Positions 53,970 to 63,434 of a DNA stretch of 64,000 bases are shown in pieces. Under the pieces are notes generated by a model that worked only from the letters and a program-made list of their open reading frames with translations, was not told the origin of the DNA and ran no database searches. Positions within the stretch are counted from its first letter, which is position 1; every line of letters begins with the position of its first letter. The translations under genes and the position numbers were made by a program. Source of the DNA: UBA5109 sp965661005 (lineage in GTDB: Bacteria > Pseudomonadota > Gammaproteobacteria > Pseudomonadales > Pseudohongiellaceae); the NCBI GenBank assembly GCA_965661005.1, contig CBFICB010000003.1, forward strand, positions 186,001 to 250,000. The letters are read 5' to 3'.

Positions 53970-56300
53970 CTAATCTTTAGGAGGTGGTGGCGCTAGCACT
54001 TCACGACTGCCATTCGCATTCATTTCAGTCACCACTCCCGCCATTTCCATTGCCTCTATCATACGAGCAGCCCGGTTATAGCCGATTCGCAGTTTACGTT
54101 GTACAGCTGAAATTGAAGCTTTTCGACTGCTTGTTACAAAATGTACAGCCTCATCATACAAAGCATCACTTTCCTCATCTCCGTCGTCACTTCCAGATGA
54201 GCTCAATCCTGGAATATAAGAAGACGACTCTGCAGTAATGCTCTCAATATAATGGGGTTCTCCACGGGTTTTCCAGTCTGCCACCACTCGATGTACTTCA
54301 TCATCATCAACGAAAGCACCATGAACACGCTGCGCCACCCCTCCGCCAGGTGGCAAAAATAGCATGTCTCCATGCCCAAGCAGCTGTTCTGCGCCGCCCT
54401 CACCAAGAATGGTTCGAGAATCAACTTTAGATTGCACCATAAATGAAATACGCGTGGGTATGTTGGCTTTTATTAAGCCCGTCAAGACATCTACTGATGG
54501 GCGTTGAGTTGCCAGTATTAAATGAATCCCTGCCGCCCTGGCTTTTTGAGCTATTCGAGCAATTAATTCTTCAACTTTCTTTCCAACTACCATCATCATG
54601 TCTGCAAGCTCATCTACAATGACTACAATTACCGGTAATTCTTCAAGATCATCTGGACTTTGATCTTCCTCATCCAGCAATGGATCAGGATTCCACAAAG
54701 GATCGCTGATCGGCTCGCCTACTTTGGCGGCGTCACTAACCTTCTTATTAAAACCTGCAAGGTTTCTAACACCAAGAGCCGACATAAGCCTATAACGCCT
54801 CTCCATTTCAGCAACACACCAACGCAAGCCGTTAGCAGCATCTTTCATATCCGTTATTACCGGCGTAAGCAGATGGGGAATACCATCATATACAGATAGC
54901 TCCAGCATTTTAGGGTCAATCATGATTAAACGAACATCTTTAGGGCTGGACTTAAACAAGATGCTGAGAATCATGGCGTTAATACCAACTGATTTACCTG
55001 AGCCAGTCGTACCTGCCACCAACAGGTGCGGCATTTTAGCCAGATCGACCACCACTGGATTACCCCCGATATCATGACCCAATGCCATGCTGATTGGCGA
55101 TTTAGCACTATCGAATTCTTCGGCTGATAAAACCTGGCTTAATTGAATAAGCTCTTTTCTTTCATTTGGGATCTCAATTCCTATGACCGTTTTACCTGCA
55201 ATCACCTCTACTATGCGCAAACTACTGACTGCGAGAGATCGCGCCAAATCTTTAGCCAATCCGGATATTCGACTCACTTTAATACCTGGCGCTGGCTGCA
55301 CTTCAAAACGCGTGATAACGGGCCCTGGATTAATCGCTTCTACCGTTATTTCAATCCCGAAATCTTTGAGCTTAATTTCAAGCAATTTCGACATGGCTTC
55401 CAGTGCATCAGTCGAATAGCCTGAGTTCAAGCTTTCAACCCATTCATCGAGTAAAGCAATTGGTGGCAATTCACCAATTTCACCTGCGCTAAACAGCTTG
55501 CCTTGCTTCTCTTTTTGAACCCGCTTGCTAGGCTCTGGTGCTTTTTTCTTTACTGGCGCAATTTTAATGGGTTTTCGGCCCTTTTCTTTTTCTTTAAAAG
55601 TATCCAGGGCCTGCTTACGACGGCTTATCACATTTTTAGTTTCTTGTTTTTCTTTACGCTCTTCTCTCCATTTCTGAATAAAAGCACTCCCCTGTTGCCA
55701 TGTGTTTAAACAGAGTTTCCCTGTCATATCAACGACACTGATCCAAGATAGTCCGGTCGCCAAGGTGATGCCGACAAATAAAAACGTCAGGGAAAGTAAT
55801 GTAGAACCAATCAAATCAAGTACTGGCAGACTAACACCTGTTAGAGAACTGCCCAATATTCCACCAGCGGATTCAGGCAACTGCGTAAGAAAATGCATGC
55901 TTGCCAGTGCAGTTGCGCCAATAAGGGTTAATAAAAAACCAACACTGCGCAGAGCGAACATTGACCATGAGAATATGTCGCTTTGTTTGCGCTCTCGAAA
56001 CAAAACAAAGGCCCTGTAGGCCAGCATGATCGGAATTAGATATGAAAGATACCCAAACAAAATTAATAGAACATCTGCAATCCAGGCGCCACTTGCGCCT
56101 ACATCATTGGCAATATTATTAGGGTCACCCGTACGGGACCAGCCCGGATCTTCAGGTGAATAAGAGAAAAGCGCCAGAAACAGATAAACTGATAAAGCCA
56201 GTAATACCAGCAACAGGCCTTCTTTCAGCAACATGTTTTGCATGCTTCTGTCCACTTCCGGGCTTGTTGCTTTTTTCATTCGAGGTTTTGCCGTGTCCAA
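53970..56300 (-). CDS. ftsK: DNA translocase FtsK
   Basis: FtsK couples division to chromosome segregation. An N-terminal part with four or five membrane helices (about residues 28-205) anchors it at the septum. A charged linker follows, then the alpha and beta motor domains with Walker A GTTGSGKSVGINAM near residue 433. A C-terminal winged-helix gamma domain (AVHFVTSSRKASISAVQRKL) reads polar KOPS sites. The 776 residues have a short linker compared with E. coli. The start may be TTG 56300, with AAGG upstream, or ATG 56279 (MKKATSPEVD). It is divergent from trxB. Confidence 0.95.
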   Translation of the reverse strand: MDTAKPRMKKATSPEVDRSMQNMLLKEGLLLVLLALSVYLFLALFSYSPEDPGWSRTGDPNNIANDVGASGAWIADVLLILFGYLSYLIPIMLAYRAFVLFRERKQSDIFSWSMFALRSVGFLLTLIGATALASMHFLTQLPESAGGILGSSLTGVSLPVLDLIGSTLLSLTFLFVGITLATGLSWISVVDMTGKLCLNTWQQGSAFIQKWREERKEKQETKNVISRRKQALDTFKEKEKGRKPIKIAPVKKKAPEPSKRVQKEKQGKLFSAGEIGELPPIALLDEWVESLNSGYSTDALEAMSKLLEIKLKDFGIEITVEAINPGPVITRFEVQPAPGIKVSRISGLAKDLARSLAVSSLRIVEVIAGKTVIGIEIPNERKELIQLSQVLSAEEFDSAKSPISMALGHDIGGNPVVVDLAKMPHLLVAGTTGSGKSVGINAMILSILFKSSPKDVRLIMIDPKMLELSVYDGIPHLLTPVITDMKDAANGLRWCVAEMERRYRLMSALGVRNLAGFNKKVSDAAKVGEPISDPLWNPDPLLDEEDQSPDDLEELPVIVVIVDELADMMMVVGKKVEELIARIAQKARAAGIHLILATQRPSVDVLTGLIKANIPTRISFMVQSKVDSRTILGEGGAEQLLGHGDMLFLPPGGGVAQRVHGAFVDDDEVHRVVADWKTRGEPHYIESITAESSSYIPGLSSSGSDDGDEESDALYDEAVHFVTSSRKASISAVQRKLRIGYNRAARMIEAMEMAGVVTEMNANGSREVLAPPPPKD

Positions 56301-56458
56301 AGGGTCGCCTTATATAATCAAAATGGCATATCTAGGGGGTGTATGATAATAAATTATCCATATAAGGGATACATCTACTTATTTAAATATGAATTTCACT
56401 GCTTTTTTCTGCTAACATTCAGCCTTCTTTTTTTAGCTGAAAATGAGACCTTAGCACT

Positions 56459-57415
56459 ATGAGCGAAGTACAGCACCATCGTTTAATCATTTTAGGTTCC
56501 GGCCCGGCAGGATACACAGCAGCAATCTATGCGGCACGGGCTAATCTAAATCCTGTCATCATTACAGGTATGCAGCAAGGCGGGCAACTAACCACCACTA
56601 CCGATGTCGATAATTGGCCTGGGGATGTCGAAGGATTGCAAGGCCAAGACTTAATGGAAAGGATGAAGAACCACTCAGAACGCTTTGATACTAATATAAT
56701 TTTTGACAATATTGAATCGACTGATTTAAACCAAAAACCGTTTCGTCTAACAGGCAGTTTCAACGAATATTCTTGTGATGCATTAATCATAGCAACGGGA
56801 GCCTCTGCACAGTATTTAGGGCTAGAATCCGAAGAACTCTATATGGGCAGTGGTGTGAGTGCCTGCGCTACCTGTGATGGTTTTTTCTATAAAGAACAGA
56901 AAGTCGCAGTTATTGGAGGTGGGAATACCGCTGTTGAAGAAGCGCTTTACCTGTCTAATATAGCCAGTGAAGTGGTACTCGTACACCGTAGAGATAGCCT
57001 AAAAGCTGAAAAAATATTACAAGATAAGCTATTTGAAAAAGCTGAAAACGGTAATATCAGCATCCAGTGGAATCATACCCTTGATGAAATACTAGGAGAG
57101 AATGGTGAAGTAACCGGAATGCGTATTAAGAATACGCTTTCTGAAGAAATCCAGGAAATTCCACTAAGCGCCGTATTTATTGCTGTCGGGCATAAACCAA
57201 ATTCAGACATCTTTGAGGGTCAACTGGAAATGGAAAACGGCTACGTCAAGATATTTTCTGGCACCTCTGGAAATGCAACACAAACCAGCATACCCGGTGT
57301 ATTCGCGGCTGGCGATATAGCCGACCACATATATCGACAGGCTGTGACTTCCGCTGGATTTGGCTGTATGGCTGCGTTAGATGCCGAAAAGTTCCTGGAT
57401 AATGCCGGAAAATAG
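56459..57415 (+). CDS. trxB: Thioredoxin reductase
   Basis: TrxB reduces thioredoxin with NADPH. The 318-residue flavoprotein has the FAD motif GSGPAGYTAAIYAARA. The redox pair Cys136-Cys139 is in SACATCDGFFY, the NADPH motif is GGGNTAVEEALYLS, and the C-terminal GVFAAGDIADH follows. It is divergent from ftsK and followed by aat, as in Pseudomonas. Confidence 0.96.
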   Translation: MSEVQHHRLIILGSGPAGYTAAIYAARANLNPVIITGMQQGGQLTTTTDVDNWPGDVEGLQGQDLMERMKNHSERFDTNIIFDNIESTDLNQKPFRLTGSFNEYSCDALIIATGASAQYLGLESEELYMGSGVSACATCDGFFYKEQKVAVIGGGNTAVEEALYLSNIASEVVLVHRRDSLKAEKILQDKLFEKAENGNISIQWNHTLDEILGENGEVTGMRIKNTLSEEIQEIPLSAVFIAVGHKPNSDIFEGQLEMENGYVKIFSGTSGNATQTSIPGVFAAGDIADHIYRQAVTSAGFGCMAALDAEKFLDNAGK

Positions 57416-57432
57416 TTTATTTGGGAGCTTTT

Positions 57433-58125
57433 ATGCAGGAGCCATACTGGCTAAAGCAAGATGAGCTAAGCTTTCCTGACCCAGAGCATGATGCCCTCGC
57501 CGAACCAAATGGCTTACTAGCTGTTGGTGGCGACCTTAGCCGCGACCGCCTTTTACTCGCATACCAATCAGGTATTTTCCCCTGGTATGAAACCGGCCAG
57601 CCAATATTATGGTGGTCACCCGATCCCCGCATGGTATTACTCCCAGATGAACTGCATGTGTCCAGGAGCCTGAAAAAATTAATCCGCAAAAAAATCTTCA
57701 CGGTAAGTTTCAATCAGGCTTTCCAGTCTGTGATTGAAGGCTGCGCCAATCAACGTGACAAAAATCGTGATGGCACATGGATAACCGAAGACATGCATCA
57801 AGCCTACTTAGACTTACATAAAGCTGGCTGGGCTCATTCTGTAGAAGTTTGGGAAAATAACGAGCTGGTAGGTGGGCTCTATGGTATCGCCATGGGTAAA
57901 ATATTTTTTGGCGAGTCAATGTTTAGTAAAAAAGACAATGCTTCAAAAATAGCCTTTGTCTATTTAGTTCAGGTTCTGAAAGATAAAGGGTTTAAGCTCA
58001 TCGATTGCCAGGTCAGCAGCTTACATTTAGTCACCCTTGGGGCAAAAGAGATGAAACGCAAAAATTTTATGCAGAATCTCAGGCAAGACCTAAGCTTAAA
58101 TTCAAAAACTATATTTTCTGTCTAG
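57433..58125 (+). CDS. aat: Leucyl/phenylalanyl-tRNA-protein transferase
   Basis: Aat adds Leu or Phe to N-terminal Lys or Arg of proteins, making N-degrons recognised by ClpS. The family signature is visible in YQSGIFPWYETGQPILWWSPDPRMV (in part, near residues 48-72) and GGLYGIAMGKIFFGESMFS. ATG 57433 has GGGAG five to six bases upstream, while the frame from 57421 starts with TTG. It begins 17 bases after trxB and precedes bpt by 25 bases. Confidence 0.95.
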   Translation: MQEPYWLKQDELSFPDPEHDALAEPNGLLAVGGDLSRDRLLLAYQSGIFPWYETGQPILWWSPDPRMVLLPDELHVSRSLKKLIRKKIFTVSFNQAFQSVIEGCANQRDKNRDGTWITEDMHQAYLDLHKAGWAHSVEVWENNELVGGLYGIAMGKIFFGESMFSKKDNASKIAFVYLVQVLKDKGFKLIDCQVSSLHLVTLGAKEMKRKNFMQNLRQDLSLNSKTIFSV

Positions 58126-58150
58126 GCACACAAACAGTACAATAGCAGTC

Positions 58151-58855
58151 ATGACTTCCCTGAAAGATTTAAAACTTTACACGACTAATGAGCACGACTG
58201 CAGCTACCTTCCTGGCAAAAAAGCCAAGACTATTTTTGTTGATCCGGAATTTATAATTGACAAAGAATTTCATACTCGACTTAATGAAATCGGATTTAGA
58301 AGAAGTGGAGCTCACCTCTACAGACCTCATTGTGTAGATTGTGAGCAATGTATTCCATGTCGAGTATTAGTCAATGAATTTAAGCCTGGAAAACGTTTTC
58401 GGCGAGTGATTAACAAAAACATTGATTTAATCGTTAACCCGGTCGATTCAATTGCTACAAATGAACATTTCAATCTTTATAAAGAATATATCAATCAACG
58501 TCATAGCGATGGAGACATGCACCCTCCTTCCAAGGAGCAGTACAGATCTTTCTTGCTGACAAAAAGAGAAGATACTCTCTATCTTGAAATGCGACATAAA
58601 GAAACTTTAGTAGGAGTAATGATTTGTGACCGTTTAGTCAATGCTCTTTCGGCAGTTTTTACCTTTTACGACCCAACGCTAGAAAAAAGATCTTTGGGAA
58701 CCTTTGCCATTCTGTGGCAAATCGAAGTTGCCAAGCGTCTTCAACTTTCTCATTTATATTTGGGCTATTGGATTCCTGGTTGCCAGAAAATGAACTATAA
58801 AAGCCAATTTAAACCGCTCGAAATACTGTCTCCAGAAGGCTGGTCTAGACAATAA
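58151..58855 (+). CDS. bpt: Aspartate/glutamate leucyltransferase (Bpt)
   Basis: Bpt adds leucine to N-terminal Asp or Glu, giving another class of ClpS N-degron. The 234 residues show the conserved cysteine-rich block RPHCVDCEQCIPCRV near residues 58-71 and GYWIPGCQKMNYKSQF near the end. The family belongs to the arginyltransferase superfamily; the leucyl activity follows from work on the Vibrio enzyme. It lies between aat and infA. Confidence 0.93.
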   Translation: MTSLKDLKLYTTNEHDCSYLPGKKAKTIFVDPEFIIDKEFHTRLNEIGFRRSGAHLYRPHCVDCEQCIPCRVLVNEFKPGKRFRRVINKNIDLIVNPVDSIATNEHFNLYKEYINQRHSDGDMHPPSKEQYRSFLLTKREDTLYLEMRHKETLVGVMICDRLVNALSAVFTFYDPTLEKRSLGTFAILWQIEVAKRLQLSHLYLGYWIPGCQKMNYKSQFKPLEILSPEGWSRQ

Positions 58856-58943
58856 AACTTAGAAACTTTGCCAATCAGGTATATTTCAGGCAAAATGCGG
58901 CGCTTTTACAGCAAGTGTAAACAATACTAACTACGAGGATTAC

Positions 58944-59162
58944 ATGGCAAAAGAAGACCAAATTGAAATGGAAGGAGAAGTTATAGATACACTTCCGAAC
59001 ACCATGTTTCGAGTCCAGCTAGAAAATGGCCACGTAGTCACTGCGCATATATCTGGCAAAATGCGCAAAAACTACATTCGCATATTAACTGGGGACAAAG
59101 TCACCGTTGAATTAACGCCTTACGACTTGAGTAAAGGACGTATCACTTACCGAGCGCGCTAG
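58944..59162 (+). CDS. infA: Translation initiation factor IF-1
   Basis: IF-1 is a single OB-fold protein that binds the ribosomal A site during initiation. The 72 residues match the standard: MAKEDQIEMEGEVIDTLPN at the start and KGRITYRAR at the end. GAGG stands before ATG 58944. Its place after bpt and convergent with clpA is conserved in gammaproteobacteria. Confidence 0.97.
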   Translation: MAKEDQIEMEGEVIDTLPNTMFRVQLENGHVVTAHISGKMRKNYIRILTGDKVTVELTPYDLSKGRITYRAR

Positions 59163-59196
59163 AACTAAAGCAACAAAAAAACAACACAAATATGAA

Positions 59197-61491
59197 TTAG
59201 GCTTCCTGGCCCAGTTGCTTATCTTTAGGTTTTTTTGCCGATTTATTCGCTTCTATTTCAAGACAGATACGATCATTTTGTACTGATATATGAACATCAC
59301 CACCATGTACCAACTTACCAAAAAGAATATCCTCGGCGAGAGGTTTTTTAATTTCCGCCTGTATCAGCCTTAGCATCGGTCTCGCACCCATTTTCTTGTC
59401 ATAACCATGCTCAACAAACCAGTCAATGGCTTCATCATCAACATGCAGAGAAACCTGTTTATCATCCAGTTGCACTTGTAACTCCATTAAAAACTTATCG
59501 ACAACAGTTCTTATCACTTTGTTATCAAGCGGCTCGAATTGAACAATGGCATCAAGGCGATTTCGAAATTCAGGAGTAAATACTTTTTTAAGCAACTCCA
59601 TTCCATCCAGGCTATGGTCCTGTTGAGCGAAACCTATTGAATTTCGGCTCATTTCCTGAGCGCCAGCATTCGTGGTCATAATCAATACAACATTTCTGAA
59701 GTCAGTCTGACGTCCATTGTTATCAGTTAACTTGCCATGATCCATCACCTGCAGCAGCAGATTGAAAACATCAGGGTGAGCTTTTTCTATTTCATCCAGT
59801 AGCACTACACAATGCGGATGCTTGCTGACTGCTTCGGTAAGCAAGCCGCCCTGATCAAAACCAACATAACCGGGAGGCGCTCCGATTAAACGAGATACAG
59901 TATGGCGTTCCATATATTCAGACATGTCATATCGGATTAATTCAACACCTAATATTCTGGCAAGCTGCTTGCTGACTTCGGTTTTACCTACGCCAGTTGG
60001 ACCCGCAAATAAATATGAACCAATAGGCTTCTCACCTTCCTTGAGTCCAGCTCTGGACAACTTGATCGATGCTGACAGGGCCTCTATGGCTGGATCCTGA
60101 CCGAATACGACCAATTTAAGGTTCTTCTCTAAATCTTTAAGCAAGGTCTTGTCGGAAGCTGAAACATTTTTTGCCGGTATTCGAGCAATTTGTGAGACAA
60201 CTTTCTCAATATCGCCCACCTGTACTATTTTTTTTCGCTTACTAGCAGGTTGAAGATTTTGATAGGCACCGGCTTCATCGATCACATCAATCGCCTTGTC
60301 GGGCATGAAACGGTCATTAATATATCGACCGGCAAGTTCAGCGGCAGCTTTTAAGGCGTTATTGGTATAACGTAAATTGTGATGTTCTTCATAACGTGAT
60401 TTGAGCCCCTTGAGTATTTGATATGTGGTATCAATATCTGGCTCGGTGACATCTATTTTTTGGAAACGTCTGGAAAGTGCCCGATCCTTTTCAAATATGC
60501 CACGATATTCTTGATAGGTAGTCGAACCTATACAACGTAAGCTGCCTGAGGTTAGTAGAGGTTTCAGTAAGTTTGAGGCATCCATTACGCCACCAGAAGC
60601 TGCTCCGGCACCAATGATGGTGTGAATCTCATCTATAAATAAAATGGCATGTTCATCCTTGGCCAACTCTGCTAATAATGCCTTAAAACGCTTCTCGAAA
60701 TCTCCTCTGTATTTAGTGCCGGCCAATAAGGCTCCCATATCAAGAGAATATATTGTACTTTCACTTAATACTTCCGGCACTTCGCCATCAACGATTTGTT
60801 TAGCCAGACCCTCAGCAATAGCAGTTTTACCTACCCCTGACTCACCAACAAACAGTGGATTATTTTTTCTTCGACGTGATAAAACTTGTACCAGCCTTGA
60901 TATTTCTGCCGTTCGACCTATCAATGGGTCTATTTTGCCTTGGCGCGCCAACTCATTTAGATTTTGAGCGTAACTTTCCAATGGGCCGGCATCGGCTTCC
61001 TGTTGCTGCGCGTCGGAGCTGATATCTGAATTCTCATCGTGACCCAAACCCGGCTTATCTACTGAACCATGAGTAATAAAATTAACGACCTGACCACGAG
61101 TTACGCCCTGTTTATTCATAAAATAAACTGCGTGACTTTCTTTTTCACTAAAAATGGCAACTAACACATTTGCGCCACTTACTTCCTGTCGACCGGAAGA
61201 TTGCACATGGAATACTGCCCTTTGCATTGCTCTTTGGAAACTCAAAGTCTGCTGAATATCTTTATTTTCAGAAGGCTCGTCCTGCAAGATTGGCACATAA
61301 AGCTCAAGATGCTGCTCAAGATCTGCCCTGAGTTCATCAATATTAATGTGGCAGGCGAACAAAATCTCAGTCGCAGCAAGATCGTCCAAAAGAGCCAATA
61401 GCAAATGTTCCAGAGTTAAAAACTCATAGCGTTTCTGCCTGGCTTCTTTGAAGGCTCTATTTAAGGTGAATTCCAACTCTTTACTAAACAT
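59197..61491 (-). CDS. clpA: ATP-dependent Clp protease ATP-binding subunit ClpA
   Basis: ClpA unfolds substrates and feeds them to ClpP. The 764-residue protein has two AAA+ modules with Walker A motifs GESGVGKTAIAEGLA and GPTGVGKTEVSKQLA. A Clp N domain (about 1-140) is where ClpS docks. The C-terminal IGF-type loop in SRNSIGFAQQ is for ClpP contact. It follows clpS by 62 bases on the same strand. No clpP is in the window. Confidence 0.96.
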   Translation of the reverse strand: MFSKELEFTLNRAFKEARQKRYEFLTLEHLLLALLDDLAATEILFACHINIDELRADLEQHLELYVPILQDEPSENKDIQQTLSFQRAMQRAVFHVQSSGRQEVSGANVLVAIFSEKESHAVYFMNKQGVTRGQVVNFITHGSVDKPGLGHDENSDISSDAQQQEADAGPLESYAQNLNELARQGKIDPLIGRTAEISRLVQVLSRRRKNNPLFVGESGVGKTAIAEGLAKQIVDGEVPEVLSESTIYSLDMGALLAGTKYRGDFEKRFKALLAELAKDEHAILFIDEIHTIIGAGAASGGVMDASNLLKPLLTSGSLRCIGSTTYQEYRGIFEKDRALSRRFQKIDVTEPDIDTTYQILKGLKSRYEEHHNLRYTNNALKAAAELAGRYINDRFMPDKAIDVIDEAGAYQNLQPASKRKKIVQVGDIEKVVSQIARIPAKNVSASDKTLLKDLEKNLKLVVFGQDPAIEALSASIKLSRAGLKEGEKPIGSYLFAGPTGVGKTEVSKQLARILGVELIRYDMSEYMERHTVSRLIGAPPGYVGFDQGGLLTEAVSKHPHCVVLLDEIEKAHPDVFNLLLQVMDHGKLTDNNGRQTDFRNVVLIMTTNAGAQEMSRNSIGFAQQDHSLDGMELLKKVFTPEFRNRLDAIVQFEPLDNKVIRTVVDKFLMELQVQLDDKQVSLHVDDEAIDWFVEHGYDKKMGARPMLRLIQAEIKKPLAEDILFGKLVHGGDVHISVQNDRICLEIEANKSAKKPKDKQLGQEA

Positions 61492-61553
61492 AAAATAAAC
61501 TCTATTTAATCTCGTTAATGTTCAACGTCAATTTAAATTTAAATTTTCAGTAG

Positions 61554-61943
61554 CTAATAATCGTCTTCTATTTCAATATCACAAAGTAAAGGATGCTCAG
61601 ATTCTCGAGCATATTCATTCACCAGAACGGCTTTGGTTTCAGCGATTTCTTTTGGAAAAACTCCACAGACGCCCTTGCCTTCTGTGTGAACTTTCAACAT
61701 GACTGCAGTAGCTGCCTCAACACTCATAATGAAAAACTTACACAAAACATCAACTACAAATTCCATGGGAGTGTAATCATCATTTAGCAGAATTACACGA
61801 TATAAAGGTGGTGGTTTTACCTTGAGCTCTTCAGGAGCCAAGGCTTCACTTATAACACCTTCTCGATCAGTATCTTTATTACCAGATAAAACTTCTCTAA
61901 TGCGGGCAGATTTATGCTTATTTAATTCTTTTTTATGAGTCAT
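61554..61943 (-). CDS. clpS: Clp adaptor protein ClpS
   Basis: ClpS binds proteins with destabilising N-termini and delivers them to ClpAP. The 129 residues have a longer charged N-terminal tail (about 40) than E. coli ClpS (106 residues). The pocket residues are visible in LLNDDYTPMEFV and KVHTEGKGVCGVFPKEIAETK. Together with aat, bpt and clpA next door it gives the whole N-degron read-out in one place. Confidence 0.95.
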   Translation of the reverse strand: MTHKKELNKHKSARIREVLSGNKDTDREGVISEALAPEELKVKPPPLYRVILLNDDYTPMEFVVDVLCKFFIMSVEAATAVMLKVHTEGKGVCGVFPKEIAETKAVLVNEYARESEHPLLCDIEIEDDY

Positions 61944-62141
61944 GGACAGTATTAAAAATTCAAAATGGGCAATAAAAACATTTTAGGAGAGCCAAGGTGA
62001 CAGAAATGGCTCACCAAATAAAACTATATCATGCTTCTTCAATGAACGATGCGCTTAGAAGCAAAAATATTTCTAACATCAAGTCTTACGTAAATAGATG
62101 GTGACCAGATTTTATTTTTCAAGTTTTTTGCACAATTAAAA

Positions 62142-62170
62142 TTGACTTGTTTTATAAAAGGGTTTATATC
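62142..62170 (+). promoter_or_regulatory. Probable promoter of cspD
   Basis: TTGACT (62142-62147) and TATATC (62165-62170) are spaced by 17 bases, with a leader of about 45 bases to the cold-shock gene. GGGGAGGGAGAG just before the start is a strong ribosome-binding site. Confidence 0.55.
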
Positions 62171-62221
62171 TCAGGGGGCTTGATTGTTAATAAAATATAA
62201 ATTCGGGGAGGGAGAGTCTCG

Positions 62222-62572
62222 ATGAGTACAGGTCAAGTTAAATGGTTTAACAATGCTAAAGGTTTTGGCTTTATCCTGCCTGATGACGGCGGTAGCGATT
62301 TGTTTGCTCACTATTCATCCATCGGGATGGAAGGTTACAAAACCCTTAAAGCTGGTCAAATGGTTTCTTTTGATGTTGTTGAAGGCCCAAAAGGTCTGCA
62401 TGCGGCAAACATTGTCGCTTTGGATGAAACGGCTTCTCCTCAGGAACAGTCTGCTAATGAGACTGCCTATGCTGAAACTTCTGAAAATACTGTCGAAAAT
62501 GAAGCTGTAGAAAGTACCGATAGTGCAGCCAGCTCTGCGGATGAAACCGAAGATATCGCCAAAGACGGTTAA
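62222..62572 (+). CDS. cspD: Cold-shock domain protein with acidic tail (CspD-like)
   Basis: A 116-residue protein. Residues 1-68 form a cold-shock domain with RNP1 KGFGFI (13-18) and RNP2 DLFAHYS (26-32), which bind single-stranded nucleic acid. Residues 69-116 are a low-complexity tail rich in Glu, Ala, Ser and Thr, strongly acidic and probably disordered; E. coli CspD has only 74 residues. Its position beside clpS-clpA is that of cspD in gammaproteobacteria. There CspD inhibits replication on entry to stationary phase, but that role is unproven here. Confidence 0.88.
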   Translation: MSTGQVKWFNNAKGFGFILPDDGGSDLFAHYSSIGMEGYKTLKAGQMVSFDVVEGPKGLHAANIVALDETASPQEQSANETAYAETSENTVENEAVESTDSAASSADETEDIAKDG

Positions 62573-62582
62573 CTCTCTTTAC

Positions 62583-62632
62583 AGAAAATTAGCTTATTAG
62601 CTTAATAGAAAATTAGCTTATAGAAAATTTGC
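62583..62632. repeat. Direct repeat after cspD
   Basis: AGAAAATTAGCTTAT occurs at 62583-62597 and again at 62607-62621, with a partial third copy (AGAAAATTTGC) at 62622-62632. It starts about ten bases after the cspD stop. Confidence 0.6.
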
Positions 62633-62656
62633 TATTACCAGATACCTTCGACTTCT

Positions 62657-62720
62657 TATTTCCTATTTCCTATTTCCTATTATTTCCTATTTCCTATATC
62701 TTCCTATTTCTGACTATTCC
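62657..62720. repeat. TATTTCC tandem repeat
   Basis: The heptamer TATTTCC occurs five times between 62657 and 62694, with one TAT interruption after the third copy, and degenerate copies continue to about 62720. With the direct repeat just upstream, it fills most of the 299-base gap between cspD and rluE. No gene is seen in that gap. Confidence 0.8.
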
Positions 62721-62871
62721 TGAATCACTTGTACTGAATCATCCGCTTCAATCGATCTTTGTTCGGCATAGTGCTGACTGAGCAAAACCTACCAGCTATA
62801 CAATGTCCTATCACTATCTCTCAAGTCTTGAGACAATAAGTCCTAAGTAAATAAAATTGATATCAAATCAA

Positions 62872-63423
62872 ATGTCCGATCTTGTTTTATTTAACAAACC
62901 TTACAATGTGCTTTCACAGTTTACTGACAATAACTCAGCTGAAAAACTTTCTCTAACTCTAGCTAAATATATAGACTTACCCAATTACTATCCTGCTGGC
63001 AGACTTGATAAAGATTCAGAAGGCCTATTGTTGTTAACAAATGATGGACAGCTACAACACCAAATTGCCAATCCTGCAATGAAAATGCCGAAAAGTTATT
63101 GGGTCCAGGTGGAAGGCAAGATCAACCGAAAAGCTATACAGCAATTACAATCAGGTATAAAACTAAAAGATGGCCTAAGCAAGCCTGCGCTTGCCGACAT
63201 AATATCTGAGCCCGACATCTGGCCCAGGGTACCTCCTATTAGGGAACGAAAAAATATTCCCACATCATGGATAAACTTGACAATTCATGAAGGTCGGAAT
63301 CGTCAAGTAAGAAGGATGACGGCAGCAACTGGCTTTCCAACTTTACGTTTGATACGCCATCAAATAGGAGAATGGCGGCTAGATGATTTGTTGCCAGGTG
63401 ATTACCGATTACTCAAGGTTTAA
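62872..63423 (+). CDS. rluE: 23S rRNA pseudouridine synthase RluE
   Basis: RluE makes pseudouridine at a position in 23S rRNA (2457 in E. coli). The 183-residue protein has no S4 domain and shows FNKPYNVLSQFTD at the start. The catalytic aspartate (Asp46) is in AGRLDKDSEGLLLLTNDG, and EGRNRQVRRM is near residue 145. ATG 62872 was chosen over TTG 62857. No good ribosome-binding site is visible. mnmC follows by 11 bases. Confidence 0.92.
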   Translation: MSDLVLFNKPYNVLSQFTDNNSAEKLSLTLAKYIDLPNYYPAGRLDKDSEGLLLLTNDGQLQHQIANPAMKMPKSYWVQVEGKINRKAIQQLQSGIKLKDGLSKPALADIISEPDIWPRVPPIRERKNIPTSWINLTIHEGRNRQVRRMTAATGFPTLRLIRHQIGEWRLDDLLPGDYRLLKV

Positions 63424-63434
63424 CGACTTTCAAA

